Positions 9,590 through 19,287 of a DNA stretch of 64,000 nt are shown piece by piece. The notes beneath the pieces were generated by a model. It worked only from the letters and a program-made list of their open reading frames with translations, had not been told where the DNA came from and searched no databases. The stretch is from Termitidicoccus mucosus (GTDB lineage Bacteria; Verrucomicrobiota; Verrucomicrobiia; Opitutales; Opitutaceae), in contig NZ_CP109796.1 of NCBI RefSeq assembly GCF_038725785.1, positions 1,984,001-2,048,000 of the forward strand, given 5' to 3'. The number at the start of each line of letters is the position of its first letter. Position 1 is the first letter of the stretch. A program made the position numbers and the translations under genes.

Positions 9590-10894
9590 CCTTCGCCACC
9601 GTGAATCCCGCCGATAATTTTCTCGAACGCCTTCCCGGCCTCGCGCTCGACTGGGTGCTTGGCCTTCTCCCCGACAACGATTTCGTCCGCTGGCTGGTCG
9701 CTTCCGTGCTCGCCGTTGCCGTCATCCTCGCCGTGTTCGGGCTGCTCTTCGCCTTCACCACCGTCACCGAGCGCAAGCTCCTCGGCCCTTCAAAACCGGC
9801 CCGGCCCCAACCGCGTCCGCATCCTCGGCATCCGCTTCTTCGGCTTTTTCCAGCCCTTTGCCGACGCGGTCAAGGCCCTGACCAAGGAAGACCTCGTGCC
9901 CGCCGCCGCCGACAAAATCCTGCACTTCCTCGCCCCCGCCGCGCGGTCTTCTTCACGCTGCTCGGCTTCGCCGTCATCCCTACGCCGCCACCTGACGCCG
10001 CTCGACCTCGATGCCGGCGTGCTCTATTTCTTCGCCGCCGGCGCCGCCTCCGAGCTCGTCATCTTCATGGCCGGCTGGTCGAGCCAGAACAAGTATTCGC
10101 TCCTCTCCGCCATGCGCGCCCTCGCGCAGCTCATTTCCTTCGAACTCCCGCTGCTCCTCGTCGTCGTCCCCGTCGTCCTCGCCGCCGGCACCCTCGGCAC
10201 CTCCTCCATCGTCACCGCCCAGGGCGGCTGGTCGCTCGGCGGGCTCATCCCGCACTGGAACGTGCTCACGCCCGGGGCCTCGCTGGTTCGTCATCTTCGT
10301 CATCGCCGCGCTGGCGAGACCAACCGCTGCCCTTCATCTCCCCGAGGGCGAAAGCGAGATCATCGCCGGGCACCTAACCGAGTATTCGGGATTCAAATAC
10401 GCGCTCTTCTTCATGGGTGAGTATTTCGGCATCATCGGCCTGTGCGGACTCGGCGTGACGCTCTTCCTCGGCGGCTGGCAGGCCCCGTGCGAGTTCCTCC
10501 AGTTCATCCCGTCCTACCTCTGGTTCGGCCTCAAGCTCATCGCGCTCATCCTCTTCTTCATCTGGATACGCGCCACGCTCCTGCGCCTGCGCATCGACCA
10601 GCTCACCGCCTCGCGTGGAAACTCCTTGTCCCGCTCGGCCTCATCAACCTCGGCGTGGCCGCCTTCTGGATGCTCACCGCGTCGTGGGACGGCCCCGTCC
10701 TGCTGGCCGTCCGCTGGGCGGTCGGCCTCGCGCTCATTCTCATCCCCTACGTGCTCCTCGGTCGCAGCCTCGGCTCCGGCCTCGGCCCCCGCAACTACCG
10801 CTACGCTGTTAAATTAAAAATTAAAATGAAAGATCCCACTGCAAACCCGACGCGGCAGCGCCCGTCTCCCCCATTCTTAATTTTTAATTCTTAA
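9586..10894 (+). CDS. nuoH: NADH-quinone oxidoreductase subunit H (frameshifted)
   Basis: NuoH links the peripheral and membrane arms and helps form the quinone cavity. Recognisable parts are VTERKLLG, NRPGPNRVRILG, ASELVIFMAGWSSQNKYSLL, and EGESEIIAGHLTEYSGFKYA, which carries the conserved acidic residues. Indels are near 9,790, 9,945, 9,985, 10,280, 10,335 and 10,615. The last part reads through an AT-rich repeat to the TAA at 10,892-10,894, giving an unusual tail after NYRYAV. The true stop may lie about 80 bp earlier if a base is missing there. Confidence 0.8.
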
Positions 10895-10906
10895 TTATTA
10901 ATTTCC
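10811..10906. repeat. AT-rich composite inverted repeat at the nuoH/nuoJ junction
   Basis: The left arm is TTAAATTAAAAATTAAAAT (10,809-10,827). The right arm is ATTCTTAATTTTTAATTC followed by more AT sequence (10,873-10,902), in inverted orientation. The centre is GC-rich and includes GCGGCAGCGCCC, a core shared with the element at 11,772. In the sequence as given it supplies the last ~28 codons of nuoH. Confidence 0.8.
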
Positions 10907-10910
10907 ACCC

Positions 10911-11441
10911 ATGCCCGACCTCTCCCTTCTCTCGTTTCTGGCCATCGCGCTCGTCACCATCGGTGCGTCCGCCGTGGCCATTACGCGGCGCAACATCATT
11001 CACAGCGCCCTCCTCCTCGTCGCCGGCTGGGTGGGCATCGCCGCCTACTACCTCTGGGCCGGCGCCGAGTTTGTCGCCTTCGCGCAAATCCTCGTTTACG
11101 TCGGCGCGGTCTCGATGGTCGTGCTCTTCGCCGTGCTGCTCACGCGCCTCGGTCCCGGCGACACCGCCCCTGCGCCCGGGCCTTCCAGCGCGCCGCCGCG
11201 CTCGTCGCGGCGGAGCCTGCTTCGGCGCGCTTTCCGGGGCCATCCTCACCTCGCCCTTCAAAACCGGCGCCGAAACGCCTGCCGCCGCCCCGGCGTCCGC
11301 CAGCTCGGCCTCGCGCTCATGGAGCCCGCCAATGCCGCCGCGCTCCTTGTCATCATTCTCCTCACCGTCGCGCTCATCGGCGCCATCGTCATCGCATCCA
11401 TCGACCGCCGCGGGGCGGACAACTGGGAGGCCGCGTCATGA
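10911..11441 (+). CDS. nuoJ: NADH-quinone oxidoreductase subunit J
   Basis: NuoJ is a membrane-arm subunit whose third helix switches between alpha and pi form in coupling. ITRRNIIHSALLLVAGW and AEFVAFAQILVYVGAVSMVVLFAVLL are typical. The frame is open end to end, but residues ~80-135 are read out of frame (arginine/proline-rich stretch) because of compensating indels near 11,180 and 11,300. The C-terminus then returns to normal transmembrane sequence. The stop overlaps the nuoK start. Confidence 0.8.
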   Translation: MPDLSLLSFLAIALVTIGASAVAITRRNIIHSALLLVAGWVGIAAYYLWAGAEFVAFAQILVYVGAVSMVVLFAVLLTRLGPGDTAPAPGPSSAPPRSSRRSLLRRAFRGHPHLALQNRRRNACRRPGVRQLGLALMEPANAAALLVIILLTVALIGAIVIASIDRRGADNWEAAS

Positions 11442-11768
11442 TGAATCTCCGAAAACATAAGCCCGCTGCACCTCAGCCTGCTCTTTTCGAGCGCGCTTTT
11501 CTGCCTGGGCCTCGTCACTGCGCTCGCCCGCAGCAACACCATCCTCGTGCTTCTCGGCGTCGAGCTCATGCTCAACGCCGCCAACATCAACTTCATCGCT
11601 TTCGCGGGCCGCTCGCAGGGCGCGGCGGCCTCGACCGGCGTGCTCTTCGCGATTTTCTCCATTGCCGTGGCCGCCGCCGAGGCCGCCGTGGGCCTCGCGC
11701 TCATCATCGCGATCTACCGGCACCGCCGCAGCGTCCGCCTCCAGGACGCGAACGAATTGAAAGGCTGA
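11438..11768 (+). CDS. nuoK: NADH-quinone oxidoreductase subunit K (frameshifted near the start)
   Basis: NuoK is a small three-helix membrane subunit. [20 protein letters not shown] carries the conserved glutamate of the second helix, and [19 protein letters not shown] the third. The main frame runs from about 11,470 to the TGA at 11,766-11,768. The start ATG at 11,438 (overlapping the nuoJ stop) is in another frame, so an indel at about 11,455-11,470 is needed. Confidence 0.8.
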
Positions 11769-11771
11769 CCA

Positions 11772-11916
11772 TGAACATGGAATTACGAATGACGAATTAC
11801 AAATTACGGCACCGCCGCGCCATTTGTCCCTCGCGTTCCTGTCTTTCAGGCAGCCTCCCTGTTTTCGCCGCCGGCGCGGCAGCGCCCTCCATTCGTAATT
11901 CGTAATTCGTAATTTC
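11772..11916. repeat. AT-rich composite inverted repeat between nuoK and nuoL
   Basis: The left arm carries ATTACGAATGACGAATTAC units (11,781-11,806) and the right arm inverted ATTCGTAATTCGTAATTC units (11,890-11,914). The core contains GCGGCAGCGCCCTCC next to the right arm, matching the core in the 10,811 element. Confidence 0.85.
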
Positions 11917-11920
11917 CGCC

Positions 11921-13933
11921 ATGACCAAACTCCTCTGGCTCATCCCCGCGCTTCCGCTTGCCGCCGCCGCCATCGGCGCGGTCACGCCGCGCCGCTCCCG
12001 CGCGCTTTCCTCCACGCTCGCGCTCGTCGCCATGGCCGCCGGCTTCGTCCTCTCCTGCCTCGCCCTCCGCGACGCGCTCGCCGGCCCCGCCGCGCACCAG
12101 AGCTTCAACTTCACCTGGCTCGAATCCGGCGGGTTCCACGTCGAACTCGGCTTCCTGCTCGACCCGCTCACCGCGTTCATGCTCGTGATGGTCACCTTCG
12201 TCGGCTTCCTGATCTTTCTTTTCAGCACCGGCTACATGAAGGAGGACGAAAACTACGCGAAGTTTTTCTGCTACCTCAGTTTCTTCGCCGCCTCGATGCT
12301 CGGCCTGATCGTCTCCAACAGCCTCCTGCTCACCTTCATCTGTTGGGAACTCGTCGGCCTCGCTTCCTACCTGCTCATCGGCTTCTGGTTCACCAAACCG
12401 TCCGCCGCCGCCGCCGCGAAGAAGGCCTTCATCACCACGCGCATCGGAGACCTGGGTTTCCTGATTGGCATGCTCTGGCTGCACGGCGCGACCGACACGC
12501 TGCTGTTCTATGACGGCGGCGCGGGTTTCCTCGAAACCGCGGCCCTTTCCAAACTCGCATTCCTGCTTCCCTGCGGGCTGGCGGTTTCGACCGGCATCGG
12601 TCTCCTGGTTTTCTGCGGCGCGGTCGGCAAATCCGGCCAGTTCCCGCTCCATGTCTGGCTCCCCGACGCGATGGAAGGCCCCACACCCGTGTCCGCGCTC
12701 ATCCACGCCGCCACGATGGTGGCCGCGGGCGTGTTCCTCATCGCGCGCGTTTATCCGCTCATGGCTGTGGACCAAGCCGGCGCGCACTTCCACGCCCTCA
12801 CCGTCGTCGCCTTCATCGGCGCCATCACCGCGCTTTTCGGCGCGGTCGTCGCCGTCGCGCAAAACGACATCAAGCGCATCCTCGCCTTCTCGACCGTATC
12901 ACAACTCGGATACATGATGCTCGCCATCGGCGTCGGCGCGTGGCCTGTCGCGATCTTCCATCTCCTCACCCACGCCTTTTTCAAGGCGCTGCTCTTCGGC
13001 GCGGGCTCCGTCATCCACGCCGCACCACGAGCAGGACATCCGCCTGCTCGGCGGGCTTTCGCGCCGCATGAAAGCCACCTTTGCCGCCTTTCCATCGGCA
13101 TGATGGCGCTCGCGGCGTGCCGTTCGTGTTTTCCGGCTTCTACTCGAAGGAGGGCATCCTCCACGCCGCGCACCACTGGCCTGTCTCGCACCTCCCGCTC
13201 TGCGTCGGACTCGTCGCCGTCGTGCTCACCGCGTTCTACATGCGCGCGCCTCGCAGGCAACGTCTTTTTCGGAAAACCCCGTTCGCACGCCGCGGAGCAC
13301 GCGCATGAGAACCCGCCCGCGATGACGCTCCCGCTCACCCTCCTCGCCGCCTGCTCCATCCTCGTCGGCTTCCTCGGCACGCCCGCCTGGCCCTGGCTCC
13401 AGCAAACCCTCGCCGGCCAGCCCGCCGCCGCGCACGGCCTCGCGGCCATCTTCACCGAGGGCGGCGGGCTCATGTGGCTCTCCATCGCGCTCGTCGCGCT
13501 CGGCATCGGCGCGGGCGCCGCGCTCTACATCCGCCGTCCGCGTGTTTCCGCCACCGCCGCCGACCCGCTCGAAAAAACCTTCCCCGCGCTCTGGCGCGCG
13601 CTCGCCAACCGCCTCTGGTTCGACGAACTCTACGCCGCCACCTTCGGACGCCTCACAAACCTCCTCGCCGCGTTTGCCGACATCCTTGACCGCTGCATCA
13701 TCGACGGCCTCGTGCGTCTCCTCGCCCTCCTCGGGCGCGGCATCGGTTTCATCAACCGCGAAGGCGACGAGGACGTGCTCAACGGCGGCTTTGACCGCAC
13801 CAGCGAGGCCCTTCGCGGCACCGGCAAGGCCTACTCCCGCGCCCAGACGGGCGACGCCCACGACAACCTCGGCGCCATCGCCCTCGGCTTCGTCGCCCTC
13901 ATGGTCGTCATCATGATCGCCGGCATCTGGTGA
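11921..13933 (+). CDS. nuoL: NADH-quinone oxidoreductase subunit L
   Basis: NuoL is the distal antiporter-like pump with the long lateral helix. Typical segments include TFICWELVGLASYLLIGFW (conserved Glu), LHVWLPDAMEGPTPVSALIHAATMV and HLLTHAFFKALLFGAGSVIHA (conserved Lys). The 670-codon frame is continuous, but residues ~368-445 (about 13,020-13,260) are read in wrong frames owing to compensating indels; the correct frame there gives FSGFYSKEGIL. The C-terminal part, with the lateral helix and final helix, is intact. It starts right after an AT-rich repeat. Confidence 0.85.
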   Translation: MTKLLWLIPALPLAAAAIGAVTPRRSRALSSTLALVAMAAGFVLSCLALRDALAGPAAHQSFNFTWLESGGFHVELGFLLDPLTAFMLVMVTFVGFLIFLFSTGYMKEDENYAKFFCYLSFFAASMLGLIVSNSLLLTFICWELVGLASYLLIGFWFTKPSAAAAAKKAFITTRIGDLGFLIGMLWLHGATDTLLFYDGGAGFLETAALSKLAFLLPCGLAVSTGIGLLVFCGAVGKSGQFPLHVWLPDAMEGPTPVSALIHAATMVAAGVFLIARVYPLMAVDQAGAHFHALTVVAFIGAITALFGAVVAVAQNDIKRILAFSTVSQLGYMMLAIGVGAWPVAIFHLLTHAFFKALLFGAGSVIHAAPRAGHPPARRAFAPHESHLCRLSIGMMALAACRSCFPASTRRRASSTPRTTGLSRTSRSASDSSPSCSPRSTCARLAGNVFFGKPRSHAAEHAHENPPAMTLPLTLLAACSILVGFLGTPAWPWLQQTLAGQPAAAHGLAAIFTEGGGLMWLSIALVALGIGAGAALYIRRPRVSATAADPLEKTFPALWRALANRLWFDELYAATFGRLTNLLAAFADILDRCIIDGLVRLLALLGRGIGFINREGDEDVLNGGFDRTSEALRGTGKAYSRAQTGDAHDNLGAIALGFVALMVVIMIAGIW

Positions 13934-13960
13934 TCCAGACAAACCTCCGCCACCGCCCTC

Positions 13961-14002
13961 TTCATTCGTAATTTGGCATTCGTCATTCGTAATTTTCCGT
14001 CC
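13961..14002. repeat. Partial AT-rich repeat between nuoL and nuoM
   Basis: A short block of ATTCGTAATTTGG and ATTCGTCATTCGTAATT units matches the right arm of the elements at 8,788 and 11,772. No left arm is present, so this is a degraded or solo arm. Confidence 0.7.
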
Positions 14003-14010
14003 TCCCGCTC

Positions 14011-15495
14011 ATGCCTTTTCTCTCCTCCATCATCTTCGTCCCCTGGCTCGGCGCGCTGCTGCTCGCGTTTTTCCCGCGCGGAGACAACCGCCTCAGCCGT
14101 CCCGTCGCGCTCCTCTTCAGCGCCTCCACGCTCGTCCTCGCGCTCATCGCCTGCGCCTCCTACGACAGCGCCAAAGGCGGGCTCCAGTTCGTCGAGCAAC
14201 ACGCCTGGATCGACGCGCTCAACATCCAGTATCACCTCGGGCTCGACGGACTCAGCCTGTTGCTCGTGCTCCTGACCGGCCTCGTCGCCCCCGCCGCGCT
14301 TTACGCGACTTGGAGCATCGGGCGCGACGGACGCCTCATCGGCATCCTCTTTCTCCTTCTCCAAGGCGCGGCGCTCGGCGTGTTTCTCGCGCTCGATTTC
14401 TTCCACTGGTTCATCTTCTGGGAACTCAGCCTCGTGCCCGCGTTTTTCCTCATCCGGCTCTGGGGCGGAAAAGGCGCGCCGCGCGCGGCCTATCAATTTG
14501 TCATCTACACCATGGGCGGCGGCGTGTTCATGCTGCTTGCCTTCGCCGCGCTCTACGCGGCCACCGGCACGTTTGACTTCGTGGCGCTCGAGCGCATGGC
14601 CGCCGAAGGCTCGCTGCAAGCCGCGCTGGGCAGCCTCGGCGCCAGCCTGCCGTGGCTGATTTTCGGCGGAGTGCTCCTCGGCCGGCGGTGAAGGTTCCGC
14701 TCTTTCCCTTCCACGGCTGCCCTCCGCCTACGCCGAGGCTCCGGCGGTGCGTCGATGTTCCTCACCGGCGTCATGTCGAAGATGGGCGTTTATGGATTCC
14801 TGCGCATCCTCGCGCCGCTCTTCCCCGGGCAGCTTCACGCCGCCGCGCCCTGCCTGCTCAGCCTCGCGCTCTGCGGCGTCGTGCTCGGCGCGTTTGCCGC
14901 GCTGCGCCAGACCGACCTCAAGCGCATGATCGCCTACTCGTCGGTCAACCATCTCAGCTACTGCCTGCTCGCGCTCTTCGCCATCTGCGCCGGCGGCGCA
15001 CCGCGCGCCTTTGCGCAGGCCGACGTTTCCGCCTACACCGGCATCCTCCTGCAAATGTTCAACCACGGTCTCTCCGCCGCCGCGCTCTTCTATTGTATCG
15101 GGATTCTGGAGACACGCACCGGCGGCCTGCGCGGCATCGGCGATTTCGGCGGCCTGCGCAAGGTCGCCCCGGTCTTCGCGCTCTTTTGCGGCGTCGCCAT
15201 GTTCTCCTCGCTCGGCCTGCCCGGCCTGAATGGTTTCGTCGGCGAGTTCCTCATTTTCCGCGGCGTCTTCGGCATCGTCCCCTGGGCGGCGTCCGTCGCC
15301 TGCGTCGGCCTGCTCATCACCGCGCTTTTCCTGCTGACCTTCTGGCAGCGCGTCTTCCACGGCCCCGTCGCCGGCGCGACGGAGAAAGTCACCGACCTCA
15401 CCGCCCGCGAACTCGTCGTCCTCGCCCCCGCCGCCGCCCTCATGCTCCTCCTCGGCGTCTGGCCGCAACTTCTCATCAACCTCTTCTCCCGGTAA
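14011..15495 (+). CDS. nuoM: NADH-quinone oxidoreductase subunit M, first paralogue (frameshift at ~14,690)
   Basis: This encodes a membrane-arm proton pump of about 495 residues when the frame is repaired. The N-terminal part ends in frame at 14,691; sequence then continues as VKVPLFPFHG, an AEAP-like segment, and GASMFLTGVMSKMGVYGFLRI. FIFWELSLVPAFFLI holds the conserved Glu and the SKMGVYG helix the conserved Lys. The frame breaks at about 14,688 and again at 14,720-14,750. It lies directly after nuoL and is only distantly similar to the second nuoM at 16,060. Confidence 0.85.
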
Positions 15496-15539
15496 AGACA
15501 TTCCCGCCGCCGCGACAATCTTTGCGCTCAAACCTTTCC

Positions 15540-15909
15540 ATGACAGAAAACGAAATTGGCAAAATCGTTGTGAATGAAGCAATGCGGCTCCACATGGAAT
15601 TGGGGCCGGGATTGCTGGAGACGGTTTACGAAGTCCTGCTTGCCAAAATACTCGAAAAGCAATTGGCCGTCCAACGCCAAGTCCTCGTCCCAATTCGTTT
15701 TCACGGGATGAGTTTCGACGAAGGGTTTCGGGCAGACATCATTGTCGGGGAAAAGTCATTCTTGAGTTAAAATCAGTCGAGCGACCAAACCCCGCCCGCA
15801 AGTTTCTCACCTATTTGAAGCTGACCGGATTGAAACTCGGTTTCTTGCTGAATTTCGGGAGGAGCTCGAAAACGGCATCACTCGCGTCATAAACGGACAA
15901 CTGGAATAA
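15540..15909 (+). pseudogene. GxxExxY protein, right copy (frameshifted)
   Basis: This is the duplicate of the intact gene at 602-985. It has lost a GGA near 15,662, an A in the GGGGAAAA run near 15,752, several bases near 15,798 and bases near 15,860, so the frame stops at 15,770. The missing bases are all present in the left copy, which argues for consensus errors here. Confidence 0.85.
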
Positions 15910-15913
15910 AACG

Positions 15914-15985
15914 AGGATTCTCACACAAAGGCACGGAGGCACAAAGGAGGAGGAATATTTTCCATTCCTTTGTGCCTCCGTGCCT
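15914..15985. repeat. Damaged copy of the hairpin repeat after GxxExxY
   Basis: The left arm starts at 15,914 and matches 992-1025. The right arm (15,967-15,985) lacks the outer ~15 bases present at 1,066-1,080. Confidence 0.85.
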
Positions 15986-16059
15986 AACAACCGAATCACC
16001 ATTGAGTTAAAACCTCCCTCGCGCCGGCGCCGACAAATTCAAAATCAAAAACTTTCACC

Positions 16060-17551
16060 ATGCCACTCCTGCCCTGGACCATTTACCTGACCTTTGCCGG
16101 CGCGCTGCTCGCTTATCTCGCGGGCCGTCAATCGCCCGGCGCGGCCCGCTGCGTCGCGCTCCTCACCGCGCTCGCGGGCTGGGGAGTCGCGCTGGCCGCC
16201 GCCGCCGGCTTCACGCCCGCCGCCGCGCTGGCTGACCTCGTCAACTGCCCTTGGATTCCGCAACTCGGCATCCGCTACCACCTCGCGGCGGACGGCATCA
16301 GCATGACGCTCGTCGTCCTCACCGGGCTCGCCGCCACCGCCGGCATCCTTTTTTCGTGGAACATCGACGAGCGCGCCGGCGAGTTCTTCGCGCTCTACCT
16401 CGCGCTCATCGGCGGCGTTTACGGCGTGTTTCTCAGCGCGGATGTTTTCCTGTTCTTCGTCTTCTACGAAATCGCCATCGTCCCAAAATATTTCCTCATC
16501 GCGAAATGGGGCTCCACCAACCGCGAATACGGCGCGATGAAACTCGTGCTCTACTCGTTCGCGGGCAGCGCGCTCGTCCTTGCCGGGGTGCTCTGGGCCT
16601 ACGCCGCCAGCGGCGGCGCGGGCTTCGGACTCGCGCAACTCGCGGTCGCGGCGGCCAATTTCACCCCGGTGCAGCAAACCGGCATGTTCGCGCTCGTGTT
16701 CACCGGCTTCGCCGTGCTCGCGGGCATGTTTCCCTTCCACACCTGGGCGCCGACCGGCCACGTGGCCGCGCCCACCGGAGCGTCGATGCTGCTGGCCGGC
16801 GTCGTCATGAAACTCGGCGCCTACGGCTGCCTCCGCGTCGGCATCGGACTGTTCCCGGCGGGGCTGGAATTTTTCCAGCCCGTGCTCATCGCGCTCGCCC
16901 TCATCGGCATCGTTTACGCCGGCCTGGTCGCGCTCGTGCAGGAGGATTTGAAGTTCGTCATCGGTTATTCGAGCGTCAGCCACATGGGTTTCGTGATGCT
17001 CGGGCTCGCCGTCGCCAGCCCGCGCGCGGTGAGCGGCGCGGTGCTGCAAATGTTTTCGCACGGCGTCATCGCGGGACTGCTCTTCGCCGTGGTCGGGCGC
17101 ATGATTTACGAGCGCACGCACACTCGCCAGATTTCCGCGCTGCGCGCGCTGCCGCTCTTCCGCCTGCTGCCGTTCGCGGCCGTCGCGTTTGTCCTCGCCG
17201 GGCTCGCCTCGATGGGCATGCCGGGCTTCAGCGGCTTCCCCGCCGAGCTCACCATCCTCGTCGGCGCGTGGCAGTTTTCGCCGCTGGTCACGCTCGCGGC
17301 CGTCGTCGGCGTGCTGGTCGCCGCCGCCTTCACGCTGCGCGCCGTGCAGCTCTCTTTCTTCGGCACCACCTCCGAGAAAGCCATGCCCGACCATCCTGCC
17401 GCCCATCACGTGGCCCGAAAAAGCCGGCGCGCTCCTGCTGCTCGCCGCGACCATTTTCGTCGGCCTGCGTCCCGGCTTCCTGTTTCACTGGATAAATACC
17501 GCGCTTGAGTCGCCGCTCTTCCAGGCGGCGCTGAAAGGAGGCGCGCTGTGA
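16060..17551 (+). CDS. nuoM: NADH-quinone oxidoreductase subunit M, second paralogue
   Basis: This is a second NuoM-type pump. Its family signatures are strong: FVFYEIAIVPKYFLIAKWG (conserved Glu), FPFHTWAPTGHVAAPTGASM, VVMKLGAYGCLRV (conserved Lys) and QMFSHGVIAGLLFAVVGRM. The frame is intact to about 17,395, where CC is missing relative to the left copy; as written the frame runs on to 17,508 with a false tail, while the true C-terminus ends at the TGA 17,549-17,551. It lies between the GxxExxY gene and nuoN. Confidence 0.9.
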
Positions 17552-19021
17552 TGAACATGCTCCCCGCCACTCTTTCCGATTCCTACTCCGGCCTCGCCCG
17601 CGCGCTCGCGCCCGAAGCGGTCCTCGTCATCGGCGCGCTCCTCGTGCTCGGCTTCGATTTGTTTGCCGGCAAACGGCAAAGCGGCCCGCGCGCGGCCGTC
17701 TCCGCCCTCATCGGCATCGCCGCCCTCGCCGGCGCGGCCTGGCTGACCGCCTGCGCCGGCCCGTCCGGCTTCGCCCTCCAGCGCGCCCTCGACATCGACA
17801 AACTCGCCGTCGGCGCGCGTCTCGGCGCGTATGCGTTGTCAGCGTTCACACTCCTGCTCCTGCCCGGCTCGTCGCGCCTGCGCCATCCGGCGGAATACGT
17901 CGCCATCATCCTCTTCGCCACCGTGGGCTTCTCGCTCATGGCCGCGGCCAACAACCTCCTGCTCGGCTTCCTCGCCATCGAGCTGGCCAGCCTGTCGCTC
18001 TATATCCTTGTCGGCTTCGACAAGACCCGCCCCGACTCCGCCGAGGCCGGCCTGAAATATTTCCTGTTCGGCGGCACGTCGGCCGCGTTCATGCTCTTCG
18101 GCTTCAGCCTGCTCTACGGGCTCGCCGGCACCATCGACCTCACTTCGCTCGGATTCATGCTCCGCGACAGCTTTTCGCCGGTCGTCCTCGTCGCGCTCGT
18201 GATGGTGCTCGTCGGTTTCGGCTTCAAGGTCGCCGCCGTGCCTTTCCATCTCTGGGCGCCCGACGCCTACCAAGGCGCGCCCTCCTCCGCGGCCGCGCTG
18301 GTCGCATCGGCCTCGAAGCTCGCCGGCTTTGCCTTTTTCCTGCGCCTGCTCTGGCCCGGGCTCCACAGCCTCGCCGGTGACGCGGCCGCGCTTCCGCTCG
18401 CCGCCGGCTGGATGCCCGTGGTGGCTGTCCTCTCGCTCGGCTCGTTGTTCGTCGGCAACCTCGGCGCGCTTGCCCAGACCAACGTCCGCCGCCTGCTCGC
18501 CTACTCGGCCATCGCGCACGCGGGCGTGATGCTCCTCGGCATCATCGCGCGAGGCGGCGTCGGTCCGCTGTTCTATTATGCCGCGACCTACGGACTGGCG
18601 ACCGTGGGGGCGTTTGGCGTCGTCTCGGTCATCGAACGCGACGCGCCCTGCCAGAAACTCACCGATCTCGCCGGCCTTTGGAAGCGCTCGCCGTTGCTGG
18701 CGCTGACGCTTTTTGTCTTTGTGCTCTCGCTCGCGGGCGTGCCGCCGCTGGCCGGCTTTTTCGGCAAATTCGCCGTCTTCGCCGCCGTCCTGAAACTCAA
18801 CGGCCTCGGCGGTCCCGCCGGCTGGCTCGCGATCCTGGCCATCGCCTTCAGCGCCGTCGCGCTTTATTACTACCTCGCGATTCTGAAACAGGCCCTGGTC
18901 GCCGGCCCGGCCAAGGACGCAAAGCGGATTCCCGTCCGGCGCTGCCCGCGCTCTCCTTGGTGCTCTGCGCCGCGCTGCTTTGGTCCTCGGTGTGTTTCCC
19001 TCGATTCTCTCGCGATTGTAG
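17551..19021 (+). CDS. nuoN: NADH-quinone oxidoreductase subunit N
   Basis: NuoN is an antiporter-like membrane subunit of about 490 residues. Segments such as YILVGFDKTRPDSAEAGLKY, FKVAAVPFHLWAPDAYQGAP, RRLLAYSAIAHAG and PLAGFFGKFAVF are typical. The start is the ATG at 17,551 (GTG at 17,548 is possible), overlapping the preceding stop. The frame is damaged near 18,548 and after 18,935; the left copy shows the correct C-terminus. The proper stop would be TAG at 19,019-19,021. Confidence 0.9.
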
Positions 19022-19224
19022 AGCCTTGGATCTCCACGGGCGGAGACATTTCAATTTCGGAGGGCCGGACATTGCGGTTTGCGCAGTCGCGCAAGCCTTT
19101 CGCATTTTCGTAGAAAAATTGCTTTTGCCCCGGCGGGCCGTCCCGTAGCCGCAACAGGTTCATGTCCGTTTGCTCATGGCGACGCAATCCCGCGGGCGGC
19201 GGACGCGGGGCGGGCCGCTTTTTG

Positions 19225-19252
19225 TTGAACGCTTCAACATGCGGCGCGTTGC
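19225..19252 (+). promoter_or_regulatory. LacI-type operator plus TTGC element upstream of alpha-mannosidase
   Basis: A perfect 13-bp palindrome TTGAACGCTTCAA with a central CGC lies at 19,225-19,237. TTGC follows at 19,249, exactly 11 bp after the site. The mannosidase ATG is 50 bp downstream of the operator. Central CG symmetry is usual for LacI-family operators. Confidence 0.65.
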
Positions 19253-19287
19253 GCTCCGCAGGGAGCCGGGCGAGAAGAAACGCCCTG

